The position numbers were made by a program, and so were the translations under genes. Shown in pieces: positions 26,701-39,416 of a DNA stretch of 64,000 bases. Each line of letters opens with the position of its first letter. The first letter of the stretch is position 1. The notes beneath the pieces were generated by a model, which saw nothing but the letters and a program-made list of their open reading frames with translations, made no database searches and was not told the origin of the DNA. Origin of the DNA: Euwallacea fornicatus (Eukaryota > Arthropoda > Insecta > Coleoptera > Curculionidae); contig NW_027096027.1 in assembly GCF_040115645.1 (NCBI RefSeq), positions 558,001-622,000 on the forward strand, in the 5' to 3' direction.

Positions 26701-27638
26701 AGCTCGATAACTTCGACAAATGACGACCAAATGTCTTAAACAGAGAGTCAAATTAATCAACTCGACGACATCTTTAAGATGACAAAACACATCATAATTG
26801 TATCTTGTTGAATTTCAAAAAAAAAAATGCTTTATGTGCTCAAACACTCAAAATGTGTGATTGTTCTAAATTTGAAGCTCGATAACTTCGACAAATGACG
26901 ACCAAATGTCTTAAACAGAGAGTCAAATTAATCAGCTCGACGAGATCTTTAAGATGGCAAAACACATCATAATTGCATCTTGTTGAACTTCAGTGAAAAA
27001 TAGGACTTTATGTGCTCAAACACTCAAAATGTGTGATTGTTCTAAATTTGAAGCTCGATAACTTCGACAAATGACGACCAAATGTCTTAAACAGAATGTC
27101 AAATTAATCAACTCGACGAGATCTTTAAGATGACAAAACACATCATGATTGCATCTTGTTGAATTTCAGAGAAAAATAGGACTTTATGTGCTCAAACACT
27201 CAAAATGTGTGATTGTTCTAAATTTGAAGCTCGATAACTTCGACAAATGACGACCAAATGTCTTAAACAGAGTGTCAGATTAATCAGCTCGACGAGATCT
27301 TTAAGATGACAAAACACATCATAATTGCGTCTTGTTGAATTTCAAAAAAAAATAATGCTTTATGTGCTCAAACACTCAAAATGTGTGATTGTTCTAAATT
27401 TGATATTCGATAACTTCGACAAATGACGACCAAATGTCTTAAACAGAGAGTCAAATTAATCAGCTCGACGAGATCTTTAAGATGACAAAACACATCATAA
27501 TTGCATCTTGTTGAACTTCAGAGAAAAATAGGACTTTATGTGCTCAAACACTCAAAATGTGTGATTGTTCTAAATTTGAAGCTCGAAAACTTCGACAAAT
27601 GACGACCAAATGTCTTAAACAGAATGTCAAATTAATCA
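17352..27638 (+). repeat. Direct tandem duplication of a 29-monomer unit (5,101 bp)
   Basis: Sequence 17,352-22,537 recurs at 22,453-27,638 with a constant offset of 5,101 bp, which is 29 x 176 minus three single-base deletions. Matching rare markers include GACAAGATC (17,441 and 22,542), GATACTTCG (18,087 and 23,188), CTTGTTAAATTTC near 19,067 and 24,168, AAATACATCATG near 20,980 and 26,081, GCATATTGTTG near 21,348 and 26,449, GATATTCG near 22,301 and 27,402, and GTCAGATTAATC (22,173 and 27,274). The only difference I noticed is G at 20,195 against C at 25,296. The homologies overlap over 22,453-22,537, so the exchange point is confined to those 85 bp. The near identity indicates a very recent event, or an assembly error. 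Confidence 0.92.
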
Positions 27639-30600
27639 GCTCGACGAGATCTTTAAGATGACAAAACACATCATGATTGCATCTTGTTGAATTTCAGAGA
27701 AAAATAGGACTTTATGTGCTCAAACACTCAAAATGTGTGATTGTTCTAAATTTGAAGCTTGATAACTTCGACAAATGACGACCAAATGTCTTAAACAGAA
27801 TGTCAAATTAATCAACTCGACGAGATCTTTAAGATGGCAAAACACATCATGATTGCATCTTGTTGAATTTCAGAGAAAAATAGGACTTTATGTGCTCAAA
27901 CACTCAAAATGTGTGATTGTTCTAAATTTGGAGCTCGATAACTTCGACAAATGACGAACAAATGTCTTAAACAGAGAGTCAAGTTAATCAGCTCGACGAG
28001 ATCTTTAAGATGACAAAACACATCATAACTGCATCTTGTTGAATTTCAAAAAAAAATATTGCTTTATGTGCTCAAACACTCAAAATGTGTGATTGTTCTA
28101 AATTTGAATCTCGATAACTTCGACAAATGACGACCAAATGTCTTAAACAGAATGTCAAATTAATCAACTCGACAAGATCTTTAAGATGGCAAAACACATC
28201 ATGATTGCATCTTGTTGAAGTTCCAAGAAAAATAGTACTTTATGTGCTCAAACACTCAAAATGTGTGATTGTTCTAAATTTGATGTTCGATAACTTCGAC
28301 AAATGACGACCAAATGTCTTAAACAGAGAGTCAAATTAATCAGATCGACGAGATCTTTAAGATGACAAAACACATCATAATTGCATCTTGTTGAATTTCC
28401 AAGAAAAATAGTACTTTATGTGCTCAAACACAAAAAATGTGTGATTGTTCTAAATTTGAAGCTCGAAAACTTCGACAAATGACGACCAAATGTCTTAAAC
28501 AGAATGTCAAATTAATCAACTCGACGAGATCTTTAAGATGGCAAAACACATCATGATTGCATCTTGTTGAATTTCCAAGAAAAATAGTACTTTATGTGCT
28601 CAAACACAAAAAATGTATGATTGTTCTAAATTTGAAGCTCGAAAACTTCGACAAATGACGACCAAATGTCTTAAACAGAATGTCAAATTAATCAACTCGA
28701 CAAGATCTTTAAGATGGCAAAACACATCATGATTGCATCTTGTTGAATTTCCAAGAAAAATAGTACTTTATGTGCTCAAACACTAAAAATGTGTGATTGT
28801 TCTAAATTTGAAGCTCGAAAACTTCGACAAATGAAGACCAAATGTCTTAAACAGAATGTCAAATTAATCAACTCGACGAGATCTTTAAGATGGCAAAACA
28901 CATCATGATTGCATCTTGTTGAATTTCCAAGAAAAATAGTACTTTATGTGCTCAAACACTCAAAATGTGTGATTGTTCTAAATTTGATGTTCGATAACTT
29001 CGACAAATGACGACCAAATGTCTTAAACAGAATGTCAAATTAATCAACTCGACGAGATCTTTAAGATGGCAAAACACATCATGATTGCATCTTGTTGAAT
29101 TTCCAAGAAAAATAGTACTTTATGTGCTCAAACACTCAAAATGTGTGATTGTTTTAAATTTGGAGGTCGATAACTTCGACAAATGACGACCAAATGTCTT
29201 AAACAGAATGTCAAATTAATCAACTCGACGAGATCTTTAAGATGGCAAAACACATCATGATTGCATCTTGTTGAATTTCAGAGAAAAATAGGACTTTATG
29301 TGCTCAAACACTCAAAATGTGTGATTGTTCTAAATTTGAAGCTCGATAACTTCGACAAATGACGACCAAATGTCTTAAACAGAATGTCAAATTAATCAAC
29401 TCGACGAGATCTTTAAGATGACAAAACACATCATAATTGCGTCTTGTTGAATTTCAAAAAAAAATAATGCTTTATGTGCTCAAACACTCAAAATGTGTGA
29501 TTGTTCTAAATTTGATGTTCGATAACTTCGACAAATGACGACCAAATGTCTTAAACAGAGAGTCAAATTAATCAGCTCGACGAGATCTTTAAGATGACAA
29601 AACACATCATAATTGCATCTTGTTGAATTTCCAAGAAAAATAGTACTTTATGTGCTCAAACACAAAAAATGTGTGATTGTTCTAAATTTGAAGCTCGAAA
29701 ACTTCGACAAATGACGACCAAATGTCTTAAACAGAATGTCAAATTAATCAACTCGACGAGATCTTTAAGATGGCAAAACACATCATGATTGCATCTTGTT
29801 GAATTTCCAAGAAAAACAGTACTTTATGTGCTCAAACATTCAAAATGTGTGATTGTTCTAAATTTGAAGTTCGATAACTTCGACAAATGACGACCAAATG
29901 TCTTAAACAGAATGTCAAATTAATCAACTCGACGAGATCTTTAAGATGGCAAAACACATCATGATTGCATCTTGTTGAATTTCAGAGAAAAATAGGACTT
30001 TATGTGCTCAAACACTCAAAATGTGTGATTGTTCTAAATTTGAAGCTCGAAAACTTCGACAAATGACGACCAAATGTCTTAAACAGAATGTCAAATTAAT
30101 CAACTCGACGAGATCTTTAAGATGGCAAAACACATCATGATTGCATCTTGTTGAATTTCAGAGAAAAATAGGACTTTATGTGCTCAAACACTCAAAATGT
30201 GTGATTGTTCTAAATTTGAAGCTCGATAACTTCGACAAATGACGACCAAATGTCTTAAACAGAATGTCAAATTAATCAACTCGACGAGATCTTTAAGATG
30301 ACAAAACACATCATGATTGCATCTTGTTGAATTTCAGAGAAAAATAGGACTTTATGTGCTCAAACACTCAAAATGTGTGATTGTTCTAAATTTGAAGCTC
30401 GATAACTTCGACAAATGACGACCAAATGTCTTAAACAGAGTGTCAGATTAATCAGCTCGACGAGATCTTTAAGATGACAAAACACATCATAATTGCGTCT
30501 TGTTGAATTTCAAAAAAAAATAATGCTTTATGTGCTCAAACACTCAAAATGTGTGATTGTTCTAAATTTGATATTCGATAACTTCGACAAATGACGACCA

Positions 30601-31098
30601 AATGTCTTAAACAGAGAGTCAAATTAATCAGCTCGACGAGATCTTTAAGATGACAAAACACATCATAATTGCATCTTGTTGAACTTCAGAGAAAAATAGG
30701 ACTTTATGTGCTCAAACACTCAAAATGTGTGATTGTTCTAAATTTGAAGCTCGAAAACTTCGACAAATGACGACCAAATGTCTTAAACAGAATGTCAAAT
30801 TAATCAGCTCGACGAGATCTTTAAGATGACAAAACACATCATGATTGCATCTTGTTGAATTTCAGAGAAAAATAGGACTTTATGTGCTCAAACACTCAAA
30901 ATGTGTGATTGTTCTAAATTTGAAGCTTGATAACTTCGACAAATGACGACCAAATGTCTTAAACAGAATGTCAAATTAATCAACTCGACGAGATCTTTAA
31001 GATGGCAAAACACATCATGATTGCATCTTGTTGAATTTCAGAGAAAAATAGGACTTTATGTGCTCAAACACTCAAAATGTGTGATTGTTCTAAATTTG
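26995..31098 (+). repeat. 936-bp segment repeated 18 monomers (3,168 bp) apart
   Basis: Segments 26,995-27,930 and 30,163-31,098 match in variant order. The shared order is TCAGAG/GAAGCTCG, then GTGTCAGATTAATC with CATAATTGCGTC and the A9 tract and GATATTCG. After it come CATAATTGC/GAACTTC with GAAGCTCGAAAAC, CAGCTC with GAAGCTTG, and GATGGC/TCAGAG. CAGATT lies at 27,275 and 30,443. The left limit is the CAGTG/CAGAG difference and the right limit is GGAGCTCG against GAAGCTCG. Confidence 0.8.
27931..30162 (+). repeat. Mixed satellite stretch with founder-like rare variants
   Basis: About 13 monomers lie here without a repeating order that I could resolve. The stretch opens with GGAGCTCGATAAC, GACGAACAAATG, GTCAAGTTAATC and CATAACTGC with an A-tract. 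This linked set is absent before this point apart from the CATAACTGC part near 5,858, yet it becomes a fixed member of the 11-monomer repeats after 48.6 kb. The TATTGC form of the A-tract monomer near 28,055 is shared only with 5,890. A TGTTTTAAATTTGGAGGTCG monomer near 29,154 is the earliest copy of the later marker. Several CACAAAAAATG monomers (28,430, 28,607, 29,662) are the last before 59.6 kb. Confidence 0.75.
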
Positions 31099-32730
31099 AA
31101 GCTCGATAACTTCGACAAATGACGACCAAATGTCTTAAACAGAGAGTCAAATTAATCAGCTCGACGAGATCTTTAAGATGACAAAACACATCATGATTGC
31201 ATCTTGTTGAATTTCAGAGAAAAATAGGACTTTATGTGCTCAAACACTCAAAATGTGTGATTGTTCTAAATTTGAAGCTCGAAAACTTCGACAAATGACG
31301 ACCAAATGTCTTAAACAGAATGTCAAATTAATCAACTCGACGAGATCTTTAAGATGGCAAAACACATCATGATTGCATCTTGTTGAATTTCAGAGAAAAA
31401 TAGGACTTTATGTGCTCAAACACTCAAAATGTGTGATTGTTCTAAATTTGAAGCTCGATAACTTCGACAAATGACGACCAAATGTCTTAAACAGAATGTC
31501 AAATTAATCAGCTCGACGAGATCTTTAAGATGACAAAACACATCATGATTGCATCTTGTTGAATTTCAGAGAAAAATAGGACTTTATGTGCTCAAACACT
31601 CAAAATGTGTGATTGTTCTAAATTTGAAGCTTGATAACTTCGACAAATGACGACCAAATGTCTTAAACAGAATGTCAAATTAATCAACTCGACGAGATCT
31701 TTAAGATGGCAAAACACATCATGATTGCATCTTGTTGAATTTCAGAGAAAAATAGGACTTTATGTGCTCAAACACTCAAAATGTGTGATTGTTCTAAATT
31801 TGAAGCTCGATAACTTCGACAAATGACGACCAAATGTCTTAAACAGAGAGTCAAATTAATCAGCTCGACGAGATCTTTAAGATGACAAAACACATCATGA
31901 TTGCATCTTGTTGAATTTCAGAGAAAAATAGGACTTTATGTGCTCAAACACTCAAAATGTGTGATTGTTCTAAATTTGAAGCTCGAAAACTTCGACAAAT
32001 GACGACCAAATGTCTTAAACAGAATGTCAAATTAATCAACTCGACGAGATCTTTAAGATGGCAAAACACATCATGATTGCATCTTGTTGAATTTCAGAGA
32101 AAAATAGGACTTTATGTGCTCAAACACTCAAAATGTGTGATTGTTCTAAATTTGAAGCTCGATAACTTCGACAAATGACGACCAAATGTCTTAAACAGAA
32201 TGTCAAATTAATCAGCTCGACGAGATCTTTAAGATGACAAAACACATCATGATTGCATCTTGTTGAATTTCAGAGAAAAATAGGACTTTATGTGCTCAAA
32301 CACTCAAAATGTGTGATTGTTCTAAATTTGAAGCTTGATAACTTCGACAAATGACGACCAAATGTCTTAAACAGAATGTCAAATTAATCAACTCGACGAG
32401 ATCTTTAAGATGGCAAAACACATCATGATTGCATCTTGTTGAATTTCAGAGAAAAATAGGACTTTATGTGCTCAAACACTCAAAATGTGTGATTGTTCTA
32501 AATTTGAAGCTCGATAACTTCGACAAATGACGACCAAATGTCTTAAACAGAGAGTCAAATTAATCAGCTCGACGAGATCTTTAAGATGACAAAACACATC
32601 ATGATTGCATCTTGTTGAATTTCAGAGAAAAATAGGACTTTATGTGCTCAAACACTCAAAATGTGTGATTGTTCTAAATTTGAAGCTCGAAAACTTCGAC
32701 AAATGACGACCAAATGTCTTAAACAGAGTG
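30794..32730 (+). repeat. Four-monomer higher-order repeat (704 bp), 2.75 copies
   Basis: Copies start at 30,794, 31,498 and 32,202, exactly 704 bp apart. Each copy is ordered: CAGCTC/GATGAC/TCAGAG/GAAGCTTG; CAACTC/GATGGC/TCAGAG/GAAGCTCGATAAC; AGAGTC/CAGCTC/GATGAC/TCAGAG/GAAGCTCGAAAAC; CAACTC/GATGGC/TCAGAG/GAAGCTCGATAAC. The third copy breaks after three monomers, where GTCAGATT replaces GTCAAATT at about 32,730. HindIII (AAGCTT) would cut once per unit, at 30,924, 31,628 and 32,332. The same tetramer order reappears within 34,489-35,722. Confidence 0.88.
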
Positions 32731-35700
32731 TCAGATTAATCAGCTCGACGAGATCTTTAAGATGACAAAACACATCATAATTGCGTCTTGTTGAATTTCA
32801 AAAAAAAATAATGCTTTATGTGCTCAAACACTCAAAATGTGTGATTGTTCTAAATTTGATGTTCGATAACTTCGACAAATGACGACCAAATGTCTTAAAC
32901 AGAGAGTCAAATTAATCAGCTCGACGAGATCTTTAAGATGACAAAACACATTATAATTGCATCTTGTTGAACTTCAGAGAAAAATAGGACTTTATGTGCT
33001 CAAACACTCAAAATGTGTGATTGTTCTAAATTTGAAGCTCGATAACTTCGACAAATGACGACCAAATGTCTTAAACAGAATGTCAAATTAATCAGCTCGA
33101 CGAGATCTTTAAGATGACAAAACACATCATGATTGCATCTTGTTGAATTTCAGAGAAAAATAGGACTTTATGTGCTCAAACACTCAAAATGTGTGATTGT
33201 TCTAAATTTGAAGCTCGATAACTTCGACAAATGACGACCAAATGTCTTAAACAGAGTGTCAGATTAATCAGCTCGACGAGATCTTTAAGATGACAAAACA
33301 CATCATAATTGCGTCTTGTTGAATTTCAAAAAAAATAATGCTTTATGTGCTCAAACACTCAAAATGTGTGATTGTTCTAAATTTGATGTTCGATAACTTC
33401 GACAAATGACGACCAAATGTCTTAAACAGAGAGTCAAATTAATCAGCTCGACGAGATCTTTAAGATGACAAAACACATCATAATTGCATCTTGTTGAACT
33501 TCAGAGAAAAATAGGACTTTATGTGCTCAAACACTCAAAATGTGTGATTGTTCTAAATTTGAAGCTCGAAAACTTCGACAAATGACGACCAAATGTCTTA
33601 AACAGAGAGTCAAATTAATCAGCTCGACGAGATCTTTAAGATGACAAAACACATCATGATTGCATCTTGTTGAATTTCCAAGAAAAACAGTACTTTATGT
33701 GCTCAAACATTCAAAATGTGTGATTGTTCTAAATTTGAAGTTCGATAACTTCGACAAATGACGACCAAATGTCTTAAACAGAATGTCAAATTAATCAACT
33801 CGACGAGATCTTTAAGATGGCAAAACACATCATGATTGCATCTTGTTGAATTTCAGAGAAAAATAGGACTTTATGTGCTCAAACACTCAAAATGTGTGAT
33901 TGTTCTAAATTTGAAGCTCGATAACTTCGACAAATGACGACCAAATGTCTTAAACAGAATGTCAAATTAATCAACTCGACGAGATCTTTAAGATGACAAA
34001 ACACATCATAATTGCGTCTTGTTGAATTTCAAAAAAAAATAATGCTTTATGTGCTCAAACACTCAAAATGTGTCATTGTTCTAAATTTGAAGCTCGATAA
34101 CTTCGACAAATGACGACCAAATGTCTTAAACAGAATGTCAAATTAATCAGCTCGACGAGATCTTTAAGATGACAAAACACATCATGATTGCATCTTGTTG
34201 AATTTCAGAGAAAAATAGGACTTTATGTGCTCAATCACTCAAAATGTGTGATTGTTCTAAATTTGAAGCTTGATAACTTCGACAAATGACGACCAAATGT
34301 CTTAAACAGAATGTCAAATTAATCAACTCGACGAGATCTTTAAGATGGCAAAACACATCATGATTGCATCTTGTTGAATTTCAGAGAAAAATAGGACTTT
34401 ATGTGCTCAAACACTCAAAATGTGTGATTGTTCTAAATTTGAAGCTCGATAACTTCGACAAATGACGACCAAATGTCTTAAACAGAATGTCAAATTAATC
34501 AGCTCGACGAGATCTTTAAGATGACAAAACACATCATGATTGCATCTTGTTGAATTTCAGAGAAAAATAGGACTTTATGTGCTCAAACACTCAAAATGTG
34601 TGATTGTTCTAAATTTGAAGCTTGATAACTTCGACAAATGACGACCAAATGTCTTAAACAGAATGTCAAATTAATCAACTCGACGAGATCTTTAAGATGG
34701 CAAAACACATCATGATTGCATCTTGTTGAATTTCAGAGAAAAATAGGACTTTATGTGCTCAAACACTCAAAATGTGTGATTGTTCTAAATTTGAAGCTCG
34801 ATAACTTCGACAAATGACGACCAAATGTCTTAAACAGAGAGTCAAATTAATCAGCTCGACGAGATCTTTAAGATGACAAAACACATCATGATTGCATCTT
34901 GTTGAATTTCAGAGAAAAATAGGACTTTATGTGCTCAAACACTCAAAATGTGTGATTGTTCTAAATTTGAAGCTCGAAAACTTCGACAAATGACGACCAA
35001 ATGTCTTAAACAGAATGTCAAATTAATCAACTCGACGAGATCTTTAAGATGGCAAAACACATCATGATTGCATCTTGTTGAATTTCAGAGAAAAATAGGA
35101 CTTTATGTGCTCAAACACTCAAAATGTGTGATTGTTCTAAATTTGAAGCTCGATAACTTCGACAAATGACGACCAAATGTCTTAAACAGAATGTCAAATT
35201 AATCAGCTCGACGAGATCTTTAAGATGACAAAACACATCATGATTGCATCTTGTTGAATTTCAGAGAAAAATAGGACTTTATGTGCTCAAACACTCAAAA
35301 TGTGTGATTGTTCTAAATTTGAAGCTTGATAACTTCGACAAATGACGACCAAATGTCTTAAACAGAATGTCAAATTAATCAACTCGACGAGATCTTTAAG
35401 ATGGCAAAACACATCATGATTGCATCTTGTTGAATTTCAGAGAAAAATAGGACTTTATGTGCTCAAACACTCAAAATGTGTGATTGTTCTAAATTTGAAG
35501 CTCGATAACTTCGACAAATGACGACCAAATGTCTTAAACAGAGAGTCAAATTAATCAGCTCGACGAGATCTTTAAGATGACAAAACACATCATGATTGCA
35601 TCTTGTTGAATTTCAGAGAAAAATAGGACTTTATGTGCTCAAACACTCAAAATGTGTGATTGTTCTAAATTTGAAGCTCGAAAACTTCGACAAATGACGA

Positions 35701-36599
35701 CCAAATGTCTTAAACAGAGTGTCAGATTAATCAGCTCGACGAGATCTTTAAGATGACAAAACACATCATAATTGCGTCTTGTTGAATTTCAAAAAAAAAT
35801 AATGCTTTATGTGCTCAAACACTCAAAATGTGTGATTGTTCTAAATTTGATGTTCGATAACTTCGACAAATGACGACCAAATGTCTTAAACAGAGAGTCA
35901 AATTAATCAGCTCGACGAGATCTTTAAGATGACAAAACACATTATAATTGCATCTTGTTGAACTTCAGAGAAAAATAGGACTTTATGTGCTCAAACACTC
36001 AAAATGTGTGATTGTTCTAAATTTGAAGCTCGATAACTTCGACAAATGACGACCAAATGTCTTAAACAGAATGTCAAATTAATCAGCTCGACGAGATCTT
36101 TAAGATGACAAAACACATCATGATTGCATCTTGTTGAATTTCAGAGAAAAATAGGACTTTATGTGCTCAAACACTCAAAATGTGTGATTGTTCTAAATTT
36201 GAAGCTCGATAACTTCGACAAATGACGACCAAATGTCTTAAACAGAGTGTCAGATTAATCAGCTCGACGAGATCTTTAAGATGACAAAACACATCATAAT
36301 TGCGTCTTGTTGAATTTCAAAAAAAAATAATGCTTTATGTGCTCAAACACTCAAAATGTGTGATTGTTCTAAATTTGATGTTCGATAACTTCGACAAATG
36401 ACGACCAAATGTCTTAAACAGAGAGTCAAATTAATCAGCTCGACGAGATCTTTAAGATGACAAAACACATCATAATTGCATCTTGTTGAACTTCAGAGAA
36501 AAATAGGACTTTATGTGCTCAAACACTCAAAATGTGTGATTGTTCTAAATTTGAAGCTCGAAAACTTCGACAAATGACGACCAAATGTCTTAAACAGAG
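31290..36599 (+). repeat. 17-monomer spacing (2,991 bp) containing the tetramer repeats
   Basis: About 31,290-33,607 and 34,281-36,599 share the same monomer order (about 13 monomers). CAGATT markers lie at 32,732, 33,260, 35,723 and 36,251: two pairs 528 bp apart inside each copy and 2,991 bp between copies. ACATTATAATTGC, a private variant, is near 32,950 and 35,941. The first copy has an A8 tract at 33,328-33,335 where the second has A9, which explains the one-base shortfall from 17 x 176. Left of the shared part the copies differ (GAAGCTCGAAAAC against CTCAATCACTC with GAAGCTTG). Confidence 0.85.
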
Positions 36600-39413
36600 T
36601 GTCAAATTAATCAACTCGACGAGATCTTTAAGATGGCAAAACACATCATGATTGCATCTTGTTGAATTTCAGAGAAAAATAGGACTTTATGTGCTCAAAC
36701 ACTCAAAATGTGTGATTGTTCTAAATTTGAAGCTCGATAACTTCGACAAATGACGACCAAATGTCTTAAACAGAATGTCAAATTAATCAACTCGACGAGA
36801 TCTTTAAGATGGCAAAACACATCATGATTGCATCTTGTTGAATTTCAGAGAAAAATAGGACTTTATGTGCTCAATCACTCAAAATGTGTGATTGTTCTAA
36901 ATTTGAAGCTTGATAACTTCGACAAATGACGACCAAATGTCTTAAACAGAATGTCAAATTAATCAACTCGACGAGATCTTTAAGATGGCAAAACACATCA
37001 TGATTGCATCTTGTTGAATTTCAGAGAAAAATAGGACTTTATGTGCTCAATCACTCAAAATGTGTGATTGTTCTAAATTTGAAGCTTGATAACTTCGACA
37101 AATGACGACCAAATGTCTTAAACAGAATGTCAAATTAATCAACTCGACGAGATCTTTAAGATGGCAAAACACATCATGATTGCATCTTGTTGAATTTCAG
37201 AGAAATATAGGACTTTATGTGCTCAAACACTCAAAATGTGTGATTGTTCTAAATTTGAAGCTCGATAACTTCGACAAATGACGACCAAATGTCTTAAACA
37301 GAGAGTCAAATTAATCAGCTCGACGAGATCTTTAAGATGACAAAACACATCATGATTGCATCTTGTTGAATTTCAGAGAAAAATAGGACTTTATGTGCTC
37401 AATCACTCAAAATGTGTGATTGTTCTAAATTTGAAGCTTGATAACTTCGACAAATGACGACCAAATGTCTTAAACAGAATGTCAAATTAATCAACTCGAC
37501 GAGATCTTTAAGATGGCAAAACACATCATGATTGCATCTTGTTGAATTTCAGAGAAATATAGGACTTTATGTGCTCAAACACTCAAAATGTGTGATTGTT
37601 CTAAATTTGAAGCTCGATAACTTCGACAAATGACGACCAAATGTCTTAAACAGAGAGTCAAATTAATCAGCTCGACGAGATCTTTAAGATGACAAAACAC
37701 ATCATGATTGCATCTTGTTGAATTTCCAAGAAAAATAGTACTTTATGTGCTCAAACACTCAAAATGTGTGATTGTTCTAAATTTGATGTTCGATAACTTC
37801 GACAAATGACGACCAAATGTCTTAAACAGAGAGTCAAATTAATCAGCTCGACGAGATCTTTAAGATGACAAAACACATCATGATTGCATCTTGTTGAATT
37901 TCAGAGAAAAATAGGACTTTATGTGCTCAAACACTCAAAATGTGTGATTGTTCTAAATTTGATGTTCGATAACTTCGACAAATGACGACCAAATGTCTTA
38001 AACAGAGAGTCAAATTAATCAGCTCGACGAGATCTTTAAGATGACAAAACACATCATGATTGCATCTTGTTGAATTTCAGAGAAAAATAGGACTTTATGT
38101 GCTCAAACACTCAAAATGTGTGATTGTTCTAAATTTGAAGCTCGAAAACTTCGACAAATGACGACCAAATGTCTTAAACAGAATGTCAAATTAATCAACT
38201 CGACGAGATCTTTAAGATGGCAAAACACATCATGATTGCATCTTGTTGAATTTCAGAGAAAAATAGGACTTTATGTGCTCAAACACTCAAAATGTGTGAT
38301 TGTTCTAAATTTGATGTTCGATAACTTCGACAAATGACGACCAAATGTCTTAAACAGAGAGTCAAATTAATCAGCTCGACGAGATCTTTAAGATGACAAA
38401 ACACATCATAATTGCATCTTGTTGAACTTCAGAGAAAAATAGGACTTTATGTGCTCAAACACTCAAAATGTGTGATTGTTCTAAATTTGAAGCTCGAAAA
38501 CTTCGACAAATGACGACCAAATGTCTTAAACAGAGAGTCAAATTAATCAGTTCGACGAGATCTTTAAGATGACAAAACACATCATGATTGCATCTTGTTG
38601 AATTTCCAAGAAAAACAGTACTTTATGTGCTCAAACATTCAAAATGTGTGATTGTTCTAAATTTGAAGTTCGATAACTTCGACAAATGACGACCAAATGT
38701 CTTAAACAGAATGTCAAATTAATCAACTCGACGAGATCTTTAAGATGGCAAAACACATCATGATTGCATCTTGTTGAATTTCAGAGAAAAATAGGACTTT
38801 ATGTGCTCAAACACTCAAAATGTGTGATTGTTCTAAATTTGAAGCTCGATAACTTCGACAAATGACGACCAAATGTCTTAAACAGAATGTCAAATTAATC
38901 AACTCGACGAGATCTTTAAGATGACAAAACACATCATAATTGCGTCTTGTTGAATTTCAAAAAAAAATAATGCTTTATGTGCTCAAACACTCAAAATGTG
39001 TCATTGTTCTAAATTTGAAGCTCGATAACTTCGACAAATGACGACCAAATGTCTTAAACAGAATGTCAAATTAATCAGCTCGACGAGATCTTTAAGATGA
39101 CAAAACACATCATGATTGCATCTTGTTGAATTTCAGAGAAAAATAGGACTTTATGTGCTCAATCACTCAAAATGTGTGATTGTTCTAAATTTGAAGCTTG
39201 ATAACTTCGACAAATGACGACCAAATGTCTTAAACAGAATGTCAAATTAATCAACTCGACGAGATCTTTAAGATGGCAAAACACATCATGATTGCATCTT
39301 GTTGAATTTCAGAGAAAAATAGGACTTTATGTGCTCAAACACTCAAAATGTGTGATTGTTCTAAATTTGAAGCTCGATAACTTCGACAAATGACGACCAA
39401 ATGTCTTAAACAG
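33341..39413 (+). repeat. 1.1-kb segment repeated 28 monomers (4,928 bp) apart
   Basis: Segments 33,341-34,485 and 38,269-39,413 share a distinctive order. GATGTTCG is followed by CATAATTGC/GAACTTC with GAAGCTCGAAAAC, then CAAGAAAAACAGTAC with CAAACATTC and GAAGTTCG. A GATGGC monomer follows, then an A9-tract monomer with GTGTCATTG, and finally a CTCAATCACTC monomer with GAAGCTTG. CAAACATTC lies at 33,704 and 38,632. One difference is visible: CAGCTCG near 33,621 against CAGTTCG near 38,549. The 28-monomer gap in between is unrelated in order, so this is a transposed (non-adjacent) copy. Confidence 0.82.
36777..37656 (+). repeat. Monomer and dimer expansion with CTCAATCACTC and AGAAATATAGG
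   Basis: CTCAATCACTC (normally CTCAAACACTC) with GAAGCTTG occurs at about 36,872, 37,048 and 37,400: two adjacent copies and a third two monomers later. AGAAATATAGG occurs at 37,201 and 37,553, 352 bp apart. The order is P, P, Q, P', Q, where P and Q are these two variants. A single-monomer duplication and a dimer duplication are therefore both visible within 880 bp. P also occurs alone near 34,230 and 39,160. Confidence 0.8.
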
Positions 39414-39416
39414 AGA

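Noticed and set aside
17352..27638. Claim that the 5,101-bp duplication is certainly biological
   Set aside because: Near identity over 5 kb is also what an assembly duplication would give. Sequence alone cannot decide, so it is flagged for read-level checking.
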